Assembly: GCA_937926175.1 (NCBI GenBank)
Contig: CALANV010000013.1
Span: 186,001-250,000 of the forward strand
DNA length: 64,000 bases
Source: an uncultured Rhodospirillales bacterium
Lineage (GTDB): Bacteria > Pseudomonadota > Alphaproteobacteria > CACIAM-22H2
Direction of reading: 5' to 3'
A model generated the notes under the pieces. It saw only the letters and a list, made by a program, of their open reading frames with translations, did no database searches and was not told the DNA's origin. The stretch's first letter is position 1, and every line of letters starts with the position of its first letter. This document shows, in pieces, positions 10,246 through 19,054 of this stretch. The position numbers and the translations under genes are program-made.

Positions 10246-11031
10246 ATGCAAGACCTGACGCGGAGCTTCGAAACCCTGGCCGCCGGCCGTCATCCGGCCT
10301 TCTCCGCGCCGCACAATGTGGACACGCGGATCTGGCGCTATCTCGATTTTCCGAAACTCGTCTGGTTTCTCGACTCGCAGCGGCTCGCGATGCCGCACTG
10401 CCGGATGATGGAGGATCCGTTCGAAGGCACGACGCCAGAAGGTCTCCTGACGCGGCTGGAAGCCCAGATTCAGGCGGCCGACGGGGCCGCACGCCAAACC
10501 TTGGAACGCAATCTCGGGCAGCTGCGGAAGCTGGCTGCCGACCTTAAGGGCGGCTACTTCATCAGCTCATGGCACATGAACGATGTCGAGTCCGAGGCCA
10601 TGTGGAAGCTGTTTGGATCCCCCAACGACGGAGTGGCGCTGGCTTCGACCTACGCACGGCTGCGGTCGGTTCTGCCCGCTCATGTCGGCGTCGGGCTCGT
10701 CCGCTATATCGACTACAGGACCGAGACTCTGCCCGGTCTCGACATGTTCCATTGGGTCATGCACAAGCGGAAAAGTTTCGAACACGAGCGCGAAATCCGC
10801 GCGGTCGCGTCCCGGCACACGCCCGATGAGTTCGGCGGCGATCAAATCCGCGCGCAATCCGACGCCTACGGATATTACCCCTACGTCGACGTCGCGGCGC
10901 TCGTCACATCCATACATGTCCATCCGCTCGCCCAGGACTGGTTCGTGGAACTCGTCCGGCGCATCGTTGCGCGCTTCGGATTCGACATTGCCGTGTACCG
11001 GTCGGAACTCTCGGCAAAGCCGCTCTTTTGA
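10246..11031 (+). CDS. DUF2971-like protein of unknown function
   Basis: The product (261 residues) opens with a Trp-Arg-Tyr element (IWRYLDFPKLVWFLDSQRL) followed by MEDPFEGTTPEG. This fits the DUF2971 pattern of 'lYkYrs...l..L.....L..s....fNDPfEg'. A central SSWHMNDVESEAMWKLFG segment corresponds to the conserved 'cFs....s..MWaxYa' block. The later KRKSFEHEREIRAV matches the 'K...W.yE.E.R' block. The family's biochemical role is not established; members often lie in accessory or defence-associated regions. The Shine-Dalgarno is weak. The gene is GC-rich like the host, unlike the preceding hypothetical gene. No operon partner is evident. Confidence 0.65.
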   Translation: MQDLTRSFETLAAGRHPAFSAPHNVDTRIWRYLDFPKLVWFLDSQRLAMPHCRMMEDPFEGTTPEGLLTRLEAQIQAADGAARQTLERNLGQLRKLAADLKGGYFISSWHMNDVESEAMWKLFGSPNDGVALASTYARLRSVLPAHVGVGLVRYIDYRTETLPGLDMFHWVMHKRKSFEHEREIRAVASRHTPDEFGGDQIRAQSDAYGYYPYVDVAALVTSIHVHPLAQDWFVELVRRIVARFGFDIAVYRSELSAKPLF

Positions 11032-11109
11032 ATTCATCCCGCCGAGATTTCCGGCCAACAGGGTCATCATCCGCTTTGACGGCCTCACGGTCGGGCCCTT
11101 AACATGACG

Positions 11110-11129
11110 CGAAAGCCTTAGAGCTTTCG
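11110..11129 (+). promoter_or_regulatory. Small hairpin in the maeB leader
   Basis: CGAAAGC and GCTTTCG form a 7-bp stem around a 6-nt loop, ending 27 bases before the maeB start codon. It lies just upstream of the maeB ribosome-binding site (GGAAG), so it could affect mRNA stability or initiation. There is no T-run, so it is not a standard terminator. Confidence 0.35.
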
Positions 11130-11156
11130 GAGAAATGCCACCATCGGAAGTCGACG

Positions 11157-13436
11157 ATGACCACGACCGCCCATGTCACGGAGGAAGATGCCCTCCTGTT
11201 CCACGCCCGCGGCCGTTCGGGCAAGCTCGAGATCAGTCCGACCAAGCCGCTGACGACGCAGCGCGATCTGTCGCTGGCGTATTCCCCGGGTGTGGCGTGG
11301 CCATGTCTTCACATCGCCAAGAACCCGGATCTCGCCTACGACTATACCGCCAAAGGCAATCTCGTCGCCGTGATTTCGAACGGCACGGCCGTCCTGGGAC
11401 TGGGCGATCTGGGTGCCGCTGGCGCCAAGCCCGTCATGGAGGGCAAGGCGTGCCTGTTCAAACGTTTTGCCGACGTCGACGCCTTCGATCTTGAGATCGA
11501 CACCAGGAACGTCGACGAGTTCGTCAACTGCGTCCGCTTCCTTCATCCGGCGTTCGGTGGCATCAACCTGGAAGACATCAAGGCGCCCGAATGCTTCATC
11601 ATCGAGCAGCGCCTGCGCGAACTGCTTGACATCCCGGTGTTCCATGACGATCAGCACGGCACCGCGATCGTCGCCATTGCCGGCCTGATCAACGCGCTCG
11701 ACCTGACGGGGCGCGATCTCAAGACGATCAAGATGGTCGTCAACGGGGCGGGCGCCGCCGCGATCGCCTGCGTTGAATTGTTGAAGACGATGGGGCTGCC
11801 GCACGACAACGTCGTGCTGTGCGACACCAAGGGCGTCATCTACAAGGGCCGCACCGAGTCGATGAACCAGTGGAAGTTGGCCCACGCGGTCGACATCAAG
11901 GCGCGCACGCTGGCGGAGGCGATGGAGGGGGCCGACGTGTTCTTCGGGCTTTCCACCAAGGGTGTCGTCGACCGCAAGATGGTTCAGTCGATGGCCGACA
12001 AGCCGATCATCTTCGCGATGGCGAACCCCGACCCGGAGATCACGCCCGAGGAGGCCAAGGCGGCACGACCCGACGCGATCATCGCGACGGGCCGTTCCGA
12101 CTATCCGAACCAGGTCAACAACGTCCTGGGTTTTCCGTACATCTTCCGCGGCGCGCTCGACGTGCGGGCCCGCACCATCAACGACGCGATGAAGATTGCC
12201 GCCGCCGAAGCACTGGCCGCGCTGGCGCGCGAGGACGTACCTGACGAGCTGGACGCCGCCTATGCGGGCCGCCGTCTGCGCTACGGACCCGATTACATTC
12301 TGCCGGTGCCGTTCGACCCGCGCCTCATCTCGGTCGTGCCGGCCGCAGTCGCAAAGGCGGCCATGGACACGGGCGTCGCCCGTAAGCCGATCTCGGACAT
12401 GAAGGCTTATCGCCGGCAGCTTTCGACCCGACGCGATCCGACGGCGGCGATGCTCGACCTCACCTATGAGGAGGTCCGCAACAATCCGCCGCGCCGCGTC
12501 GTATTCGCGGAAGGCGAGGAAGAGAAGGTGATCCGCGCCGCCGTGGCGTTCCGTAATGCCGGTTATGGCACACCCGTACTGGTTGGACGCACCGAGCGGA
12601 TCGAGGCGACAATGAAGGCGATCGGGATTTCCAGGGTCGCCGACATCGAGATTCACAACGCGCGCCTGTCGCAGAACAACCAGCGCTATACGGAGTATCT
12701 ATATGCGCGTCTGCAGCGGCAGGGCTTCCTGTGGCGCGATTGCCAGCGGCTCGTCAATCAGGACCGCAACGTGTTCGCCGCGCTGATGGTCGCATGCGGC
12801 GATGCCGATGCCGTCGTCACCGGCGTCACGCGCAGCTATCACGTTGCGCTCAAGGACATCCGCCGCGTTCTGCCCGCAGCGCCCGGAAAGCGCGTCATGG
12901 GGCTGTCGATCGTGATGGCACGCGGTCATACCGTGTTCATGGCCGATACGGCGGTCCATGAACGACCGACGCCGGAGGAGCTCGCCGACATCGCGATCCA
13001 GACCGCCGCCAAGGCCCGTGCGCTCGGGCACGAGCCACGCGTCGCATTCCTTTCATTCTCGACCTTCGGTCAACCGCCCCTCGACACGCTGGCATCGGTC
13101 CGTGCGGCGGTGACCGAACTCGATCGCCGCCACGTGGATTTCGAATATGACGGCGACCTCAGCGCCGAGGTGGCGCTCGACCATCAGCTGATGCGGCGGC
13201 TCTATCCGTTCTGCCGGCTGTCTGGCCCTGCCAACGTACTGATCATGCCCGGCCTGCATTCGGCGCACATCTCGAGCCAGCTGCTGCAGAAGCTTGGCGG
13301 CGGTACCCAGATCGGGCCGCTGCTCGTCGGCCTGTCCAAGCCGGCGCAGATCGTTCAGATCGGTGCCAGCGTCGGCGATCTGGTGAACATGGCCGTACTC
13401 GCCGCTCACGAGGCGAATATCGCCGCACGCCGCTGA
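11157..13436 (+). CDS. maeB: NADP-dependent malic enzyme with phosphotransacetylase-like domain (MaeB type)
   Basis: MaeB converts malate to pyruvate and CO2 with reduction of NADP, supplying pyruvate and NADPH. The 759-residue protein has the two-part structure of this class. The N-terminal malic enzyme part carries [32 protein letters not shown] and the metal-binding [10 protein letters not shown]. The C-terminal phosphotransacetylase-like domain (from about residue 430) usually has a regulatory role by binding acetyl-CoA. The ATG follows GGAAG at 6-nt spacing; a small hairpin lies just upstream. The gene stands alone, between the accessory pair and typA. Confidence 0.96.
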   Translation: MTTTAHVTEEDALLFHARGRSGKLEISPTKPLTTQRDLSLAYSPGVAWPCLHIAKNPDLAYDYTAKGNLVAVISNGTAVLGLGDLGAAGAKPVMEGKACLFKRFADVDAFDLEIDTRNVDEFVNCVRFLHPAFGGINLEDIKAPECFIIEQRLRELLDIPVFHDDQHGTAIVAIAGLINALDLTGRDLKTIKMVVNGAGAAAIACVELLKTMGLPHDNVVLCDTKGVIYKGRTESMNQWKLAHAVDIKARTLAEAMEGADVFFGLSTKGVVDRKMVQSMADKPIIFAMANPDPEITPEEAKAARPDAIIATGRSDYPNQVNNVLGFPYIFRGALDVRARTINDAMKIAAAEALAALAREDVPDELDAAYAGRRLRYGPDYILPVPFDPRLISVVPAAVAKAAMDTGVARKPISDMKAYRRQLSTRRDPTAAMLDLTYEEVRNNPPRRVVFAEGEEEKVIRAAVAFRNAGYGTPVLVGRTERIEATMKAIGISRVADIEIHNARLSQNNQRYTEYLYARLQRQGFLWRDCQRLVNQDRNVFAALMVACGDADAVVTGVTRSYHVALKDIRRVLPAAPGKRVMGLSIVMARGHTVFMADTAVHERPTPEELADIAIQTAAKARALGHEPRVAFLSFSTFGQPPLDTLASVRAAVTELDRRHVDFEYDGDLSAEVALDHQLMRRLYPFCRLSGPANVLIMPGLHSAHISSQLLQKLGGGTQIGPLLVGLSKPAQIVQIGASVGDLVNMAVLAAHEANIAARR

Positions 13437-13622
13437 TCGGCGGCTGAAACCGGGCGGAAGGTGGTGCGGGATAGGCCGCGAACAGACCGCCCGGCGCGAC
13501 GCCGTGTCGCCAACCCGGGGACGGATGCCGCCATGCCCCTGCCGCGGCGACGGGTTATTCGTCAGAGGACGGACTGACCGCCCTTCCGGAACGGCCGCGG
13601 AACGACTATATATTGCGCCGCA

Positions 13623-13663
13623 ATAAGGACCGGGCCGAGCAGGCGGGCCCGGTCTTTGCTTAT
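13623..13663 (+). terminator. Long hairpin before typA, terminator or leader attenuator
   Basis: GACCGGGCC (13628-13636) pairs perfectly with GGCCCGGTC (13646-13654), followed by TTTG. Outer ATAAG/CTTAT pairing can extend the stem. It is 190 bp downstream of maeB and 30 bp upstream of the typA start. A TATATT hexamer at 13609 could be a -10 element placing the hairpin at the very start of the typA transcript. I therefore cannot decide between a maeB terminator and a typA leader attenuator. Confidence 0.5.
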
Positions 13664-13692
13664 ATTTGGAACTTGCAGCCCCGATACCGAGC

Positions 13693-15516
13693 ATGGATCT
13701 GCGCAATATCGCCATCATCGCGCATGTCGACCACGGCAAGACCACCCTTGTGGATGCGCTCCTGCGCCAGTCGGGAACATTTCGGGAGAATCAGCAAGTC
13801 GCCGAGTGCGCGCTCGACTACAACGATCTCGAACGGGAGCGCGGCATTACCATTCTCGCCAAATGCACCTCGGTCGAATGGAAGGGAACGCGTCTCAACA
13901 TCGTCGACACGCCGGGCCACGCCGATTTCGGCGGCGAAGTCGAGCGCATCATGTCGATGGTCGACGGCGTGGTCGTCCTGGTCGACGCGGCCGAGGGTCC
14001 GTTGCCGCAGACGAAGTTCGTGACGATGAAGGCGCTGGCCAGGGGGCTCAGGCCGATCGTCGTAATCAACAAGGTCGACCGGGCCGACGCGCGGCCGCAC
14101 GAAGTTCACAACGAAATCTTCGATCTGTTCGCAGCACTCGGCGCCAGTGACGAGCAGCTCGATTTCCCGACCCTGTTCGCCTCGGGACGCAATGGGTGGG
14201 CGGCCGAGAGCCTCGAGGCGCCGCGTGAAAGTCTGGCGCCGCTGTTCGATCTCATCATACGGCACGTGCCGCCGCCGACGGTCGAGCCGGACAAGCCGTT
14301 CGCGATGCTGGCGACGACACTCGAATATGACCCCTATCTCGGCCGCGTTCTCACGGGCCGCATCCATAGCGGTACGGCCAGGGTGAACATGCCGGTGAAG
14401 GCACTGTCGCGGGAGGGGCATTTTCTCGAGGAGGGACGGCTCACCAAGCTGCTTGCCTTCCGCGGGCTCGAGCGCGTGCCGATCGAGCAGGCCCAGGCCG
14501 GAGACATCATCGCGATTGCGGGTCTTACCAAGGCGACGGTCGCGGATACGATCTGCGATCCCGCCGTCACGGAACCGATTCCGGCGATGCCGATCGACCC
14601 GCCGACGCTGGCGATGACGTTTTCCGTCAACGATTCGCCGCTCGCGGGCCGCGAAGGGACCAAAGTCACCACGCGCATGATTCGCGACCGCCTGATGCGG
14701 GAGGCGGAGGGCAACGTCGCGATCCGCGTGCGCGAGACCGAGGACGCGGATGCATACGAGGTTGCCGGGCGCGGCGAGCTCCAGCTCGGCGTGCTGGTCG
14801 AGACCATGCGCCGCGAGGGTTTCGAATTGTCGATCGGCCGGCCGCGGGTTCTGTTCAAGACGGATCCGACGACGGGCCAGCGCCTCGAACCCATCGAGGA
14901 AGTGCAGATCGACGTCGACGATGCCTATGCCGGCGTCGTCGTCGAAAAGCTCGGCAAACGCCGTGGCGAGATGACCGATATGCGCCCGTCGGGCGGTGGC
15001 AAGACCCGCATCACCTTCCTGGTTCCGACGCGCGGCCTGATCGGCTACCAGGGCGAGTTCCTGACTGATACGCGCGGCACCGGTATCATGAACCGGCTGT
15101 TCCACGGCTATGCGCCCTACAAGGGACCGATCGAGGGCCGGCGAAACGGCGTATTGATCTCCAACGCAGAGGGTGAAGCCGTCGCCTACGCGTTGTGGAA
15201 TCTCGAAGAACGCGGCGTGATCATGATCAATCCAGGGGACAAGGTGTATCCGGGCATGATCATCGGCGAGCACAGCCGCGAAAACGACCTCGAAGTTAAC
15301 CCGCTCAAGGCAAAGCACCTCACCAATATTCGTGCGGCGGGCAAGGACGAAGCCGTACGCCTGACCCCACCGCGGATCCTGACCCTCGAGCAGGCGATCG
15401 CTTACATCGCCGACGACGAGCTCGTCGAGGTGACACCGAAATCGATCCGGCTGCGCAAGAAGATCCTCGATCCGCACGCCCGCAAACGCGCCGAGCGCAC
15501 CGCCGATGCGGGCTGA
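13693..15516 (+). CDS. typA: Ribosome-binding GTPase TypA/BipA
   Basis: TypA/BipA is a translational GTPase that acts on the 50S subunit during assembly and stress, especially in the cold. The 607-residue length is normal. G1 is AHVDHGKT at residues 10-17, the switch region includes ERERGITI, G3 is [12 protein letters not shown] and G4 is NKVDR. EF-G-like domains follow, then the BipA-specific C-terminus. The start at MDLRNIAII removes nine unconserved residues of a longer TTG-started frame; the Shine-Dalgarno is weak. A strong terminator follows the gene, and a hairpin of uncertain role precedes it. Confidence 0.96.
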   Translation: MDLRNIAIIAHVDHGKTTLVDALLRQSGTFRENQQVAECALDYNDLERERGITILAKCTSVEWKGTRLNIVDTPGHADFGGEVERIMSMVDGVVVLVDAAEGPLPQTKFVTMKALARGLRPIVVINKVDRADARPHEVHNEIFDLFAALGASDEQLDFPTLFASGRNGWAAESLEAPRESLAPLFDLIIRHVPPPTVEPDKPFAMLATTLEYDPYLGRVLTGRIHSGTARVNMPVKALSREGHFLEEGRLTKLLAFRGLERVPIEQAQAGDIIAIAGLTKATVADTICDPAVTEPIPAMPIDPPTLAMTFSVNDSPLAGREGTKVTTRMIRDRLMREAEGNVAIRVRETEDADAYEVAGRGELQLGVLVETMRREGFELSIGRPRVLFKTDPTTGQRLEPIEEVQIDVDDAYAGVVVEKLGKRRGEMTDMRPSGGGKTRITFLVPTRGLIGYQGEFLTDTRGTGIMNRLFHGYAPYKGPIEGRRNGVLISNAEGEAVAYALWNLEERGVIMINPGDKVYPGMIIGEHSRENDLEVNPLKAKHLTNIRAAGKDEAVRLTPPRILTLEQAIAYIADDELVEVTPKSIRLRKKILDPHARKRAERTADAG

Positions 15517-15543
15517 ACGCATGATCGGCGTCGGGACGATCAG

Positions 15544-15576
15544 TCCCTCCCGCCTGTTCCGGACGGGAGGGATTTT
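15544..15576 (+). terminator. Intrinsic terminator after typA
   Basis: TCCCTCCCG (15544-15552) and CGGGAGGGA (15564-15572) form a perfect 9-bp stem with an 11-nt loop, followed directly by TTTT. It starts 28 bp after the typA stop and lies just before the end of the convergent PfpI-family gene, so it probably separates the two transcripts. Confidence 0.85.
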
Positions 15577-15588
15577 CGCTTGCGGCGG

Positions 15589-16164
15589 CTAGACTGTCGC
15601 CTCGGCCTTGCCGCGGGCGTGCACGCCTTCCCGGATTTCCTCGATCATCTTGCGGCAGAACGCCGGCAGGTCGTCCGGTTTGCGGCTGGTCACCAGCCCG
15701 TTGTCGGTGACGACCTCCTGGTCCACCCACTTCGCGTCGGCATGCTCGAGATCGGTCTTGAGCGACGGCCATGACGTCATGGTCCTGCCCTTGACGGCGC
15801 CGGCCTCGATCAACGTCCACGGCCCGTGGCAGATCGCCGCGATCGGCTTCTTCGACTGGACGAAGTGCCGGACGAACGCGACGGCCTTCTGGTTGATGCG
15901 AAGCTGGTCGGGATTAGCCACGCCGCCCGGTAGCACCAGCGCGTCATAGTCATCCGCGCCGACTTCATCGAGCGTCTTGTCGACATCGATCTGGTCGCCC
16001 TTGTCGTGGTGCCGCATGCCCTGGATCTTGCCGGCTTTCGGCGCGACGACATGGGCCTCGGCACCGGCTTCCTTGAGCGCCTTGAGGGGCTCAGTCAGCT
16101 CACTCTGCTCGAACCCGTCGGTCGCGAGCACTGCCACCTTCTTTCCCGTCAGATCCTGCGCCAT
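15589..16164 (-). CDS. DJ-1/PfpI superfamily stress protein (YhbO/YfkM-like)
   Basis: The 191-residue protein has the flavodoxin-like core KVAVLATDGFEQSEL and the nucleophile elbow AICHGPW containing the catalytic Cys. An acidic residue, Glu19 or its neighbour, is positioned to tune the Cys. This matches the PfpI/YhbO branch of the DJ-1 superfamily, variously reported as proteases, deglycases or glyoxalases that protect against carbonyl stress. The exact chemistry is disputed. The gene is monocistronic on the minus strand, facing typA with a terminator between. Confidence 0.9.
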   Translation of the reverse strand: MAQDLTGKKVAVLATDGFEQSELTEPLKALKEAGAEAHVVAPKAGKIQGMRHHDKGDQIDVDKTLDEVGADDYDALVLPGGVANPDQLRINQKAVAFVRHFVQSKKPIAAICHGPWTLIEAGAVKGRTMTSWPSLKTDLEHADAKWVDQEVVTDNGLVTSRKPDDLPAFCRKMIEEIREGVHARGKAEATV

Positions 16165-16319
16165 GAACCTGCCTCCATTCCTGTCGCTTGCTCGCAGCGC
16201 AAAACGCCCCGGGCGCGGTGCGGTTCCGGGATCGGTCCATGGCGCGCCAATTTTCCCGCCAGAAAGAGGCGGTGCCGTTTACAATCCGTGAATACCTATG
16301 CCCGATAAACCCGAACGAC

Positions 16320-17636
16320 ATGAAAGCCTGGTTTGAATCCCTTGCCGTCTATCGCGAGCCGCGCATGCTCGCCGTCCTGTTCATGGGGTTCTCGAGCGGA
16401 CTGCCGCTGCCGCTCACCTTCGGCACGCTTTCGTTCTGGCTGGCCGAGGCCGGAGTCTCACGGACCTCGATCGGCCTGTTCGCGTTAATCGGGATCTCGT
16501 ACAGCTTCAAGTTTCTCTGGTCGCCGTTCATCGATCGGCTGCCGCTTCCCGTCCTCACCCGTCGGCTCGGCCGACGCCGCAGCTGGGCGCTGCTGATCCA
16601 GAGCCTTCTCGCGCTCGCCATCTTCGCCCTCGGCATGACCGATCCGAGAACGGAACCGGGGCTGGTTGCGCTGTGCGCCGTCATCGTCGCGTTCCTGTCG
16701 GCGAGCCAAGACATCGTCATCGACGCCTTCCGCATTGAACTGTTGACGGCTGAGGAGCAGGGCGCCGGCGCCGCCGCAACGCAGTGGGGTTATCGTTTCG
16801 GCATGATGGCGTCGTCCGCCGGGGCGCTGTATGCGGCGACGTTCGGCGGATGGAGCTTCGCCTACGCCGTGATGGCGCTGCTGATGGGCGTCGGCATGGT
16901 CACGGTGTGGCTGACGCCCGAGCCTGCCGGCTCCGTCAAGGCGCTCGAACCGATACCGGGCGACACCGCCGGCGCGCGCGTCGTCGCCTGGGTTCAACGC
17001 GCCGTTTTCGCGCCTTTTGCCGATTTCATGACCCGGCCCGGCTGGATCGCCATCCTGGTTTTCGTCGTCCTTTACAAGTTCGGCGATGCGCTCGCGGGCG
17101 TCATGGCAAACCCGTTCTACGTGGCGATGGGCTTCAGCAAGATCGAGGTCGCGAACATCAGCAAGGTGTTCGGCGTCGTCGCGACGCTTGCCGGCCTCAC
17201 CGCCGGCGGCGCCGTCGTGTTCCGGTTCGGCCTTTACAGAAGCCTGCTCATCTGCGGCGTGCTGCAGGCCGTCTCGAACCTGATGTACGCCGTGCAGACC
17301 CTGATCGGCCATGATGTCACGATGCTGACCGTCACCATCGGCATCGAGAACTTCACCGGTGGCATGGGCTCGGCCGCGTTCGTCGCGTACCTTTCGAGTC
17401 TGTGCAATATCGCGTTCACGGCGACGCAGTATGCTCTGCTGTCCTCGCTGGCGACGGTCGGTCGAACGATCCTCTCGTCCTCGGGCGGATGGCTTTCCGA
17501 GCAGCTCGACTGGTTCGCATTCTTCGTGTTTACGACGGTTGCGGCCCTGCCCGGCATCATGATGGTCGTCTGGCTCATGCGGCGCTTCCCGCTCGGCGCC
17601 GTGTTGCTTAAACCGGGATTCGCTTCCGACGATTGA
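16320..17636 (+). CDS. AmpG-like major facilitator (muropeptide permease family)
   Basis: The 438-residue protein is predicted to span the membrane about 12 times. The N-terminus ([20 protein letters not shown]) and the segments [15 protein letters not shown] (here [19 protein letters not shown]) and [15 protein letters not shown] are characteristic of AmpG. AmpG imports GlcNAc-anhydro-muropeptides for cell-wall recycling and indirectly controls beta-lactamase induction. Substrate is inferred from family; no ampC/ampR or recycling enzymes lie nearby. I chose the ATG of MKAWFESL because it matches the family start; the Shine-Dalgarno is weak. The ald gene follows after 89 bp. Confidence 0.85.
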   Translation: MKAWFESLAVYREPRMLAVLFMGFSSGLPLPLTFGTLSFWLAEAGVSRTSIGLFALIGISYSFKFLWSPFIDRLPLPVLTRRLGRRRSWALLIQSLLALAIFALGMTDPRTEPGLVALCAVIVAFLSASQDIVIDAFRIELLTAEEQGAGAAATQWGYRFGMMASSAGALYAATFGGWSFAYAVMALLMGVGMVTVWLTPEPAGSVKALEPIPGDTAGARVVAWVQRAVFAPFADFMTRPGWIAILVFVVLYKFGDALAGVMANPFYVAMGFSKIEVANISKVFGVVATLAGLTAGGAVVFRFGLYRSLLICGVLQAVSNLMYAVQTLIGHDVTMLTVTIGIENFTGGMGSAAFVAYLSSLCNIAFTATQYALLSSLATVGRTILSSSGGWLSEQLDWFAFFVFTTVAALPGIMMVVWLMRRFPLGAVLLKPGFASDD

Positions 17637-17725
17637 CACGAATGCCCCGGCCGCGGGGCGAGTTGACCGGCGGCGATGGCCGCCGCATCCTCAAGGCAAC
17701 AGTCAAGCCCTGCGGAGCGGCGGCG

Positions 17726-18844
17726 ATGCGCATCGGTGTCCCGAAGGAGATCAAGAGCAACGAAAATCGCGTCGGACTGACTCCGGCCAGCGTTCGCGAG
17801 CTGGTCCATCATGGGCACAGCGTCGTCGTGGAGACGATGGCCGGTTACGGCATCGGGTTCGACGATGACGATTATCGGGCGGCCGGCGCCCGAATCGTCG
17901 ACAGCGCCGACGAGGTGTTTGCCGCCGCCGAACTGATCGTCAAAGTGAAGGAGCCGCAGCCGGTCGAGATCAAGCGCCTGACCGAGCGCCATACGCTCTT
18001 CACCTATCTCCACCTCGCCGCCGATCCGGCACAGGCGAATGCCCTGATGGCGTCCGGCTGCACCGCGATCGCCTACGAAACCGTCACCAACGACCGTGGC
18101 GGCCTGCCGCTGCTCGCTCCGATGAGCGAAGTCGCGGGCCGCATGTCGGTACAGGTCGGTGCCCACTGTCTGGAAAAACCGCAGGGCGGCGCCGGCGTAC
18201 TGCTTGGCGGCGTGCCGGGCGTGCAGGCAGCCAAGGTCGTGATTCTCGGCGGCGGCGTCGCCGGGACCAATGCGGCGCGAATGGCGATGGGTCTCGGTGC
18301 GGACGTGACCATCATCGACAAGTCGCTTCAGCGACTCTACGAGCTCGATCTCCAGTTCGGCGCGCAGCTTCACACCGTGCACGCAACGCGCGATGCCGTC
18401 GAGAAGCACGTCATCGAGGCGGATCTCGTCATCGGGGCCGTGCTCGTGCCCGGCGCGGCCGCGCCCAAGCTGGTCAACCGGGACATGATCAAGCAGATGC
18501 GGCGCGGCTCGGTGGTCGTCGATATCTCGATCGATCAGGGCGGCTGCATCGAAACCAGCCGTCCGACCACGCATGACGCACCGACCTACATCGTCGACGG
18601 CGTCGTGCATTACTGCGTGACCAACATGCCGGGCGCGGTGCCGCGAACCTCGACCTTCGCGCTCAACAATGCAACCCTGCCGTTCGTCATCGCGCTTGCC
18701 GACAAGGGGTCAATGGCGGCGCTCGCGGCCGATCCGCACCTGTTGAACGGCCTCAATGTTCATCGCGGCCGCATCACGCACCCGGCGGTCGCCGATGCGC
18801 TCGCGCTCGAACATATGCCGGCATCGCACGTCATCGCGGCGTAA
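17726..18844 (+). CDS. ald: Alanine dehydrogenase
   Basis: Ald catalyses the reversible NAD-dependent deamination of L-alanine to pyruvate and ammonia. The 371-residue length is exactly typical. The start [20 protein letters not shown], the substrate-binding lysine in VKVKEPQ, the catalytic His in FTYLHLAAD, and the NAD-binding [21 protein letters not shown] are all present. I start at MRIGVPKE rather than at an upstream in-frame ATG because the extra residues are not conserved; GCGGAG precedes it. The gene is downstream of the AmpG-like transporter and may be read with it. Confidence 0.96.
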   Translation: MRIGVPKEIKSNENRVGLTPASVRELVHHGHSVVVETMAGYGIGFDDDDYRAAGARIVDSADEVFAAAELIVKVKEPQPVEIKRLTERHTLFTYLHLAADPAQANALMASGCTAIAYETVTNDRGGLPLLAPMSEVAGRMSVQVGAHCLEKPQGGAGVLLGGVPGVQAAKVVILGGGVAGTNAARMAMGLGADVTIIDKSLQRLYELDLQFGAQLHTVHATRDAVEKHVIEADLVIGAVLVPGAAAPKLVNRDMIKQMRRGSVVVDISIDQGGCIETSRPTTHDAPTYIVDGVVHYCVTNMPGAVPRTSTFALNNATLPFVIALADKGSMAALAADPHLLNGLNVHRGRITHPAVADALALEHMPASHVIAA

Positions 18845-19054
18845 GGAAAGTGCATCGGCCGGCCGGTACGAATCGGAGAGGCGATTCCGGCGGGCGTCGG
18901 CCGGCCCGAACGTATCACGGCCGACTATTTCGTGGGGCTTGCGGGGACAAGGCCGGGATGACTCAGATCAAGGCCGAGTTTCCGTCGGGATACAAGCTCC
19001 GCCGTGGAACCGATCGTCGCGGCAGACCGTGAAACCTGATCAGCGGAGATACGC

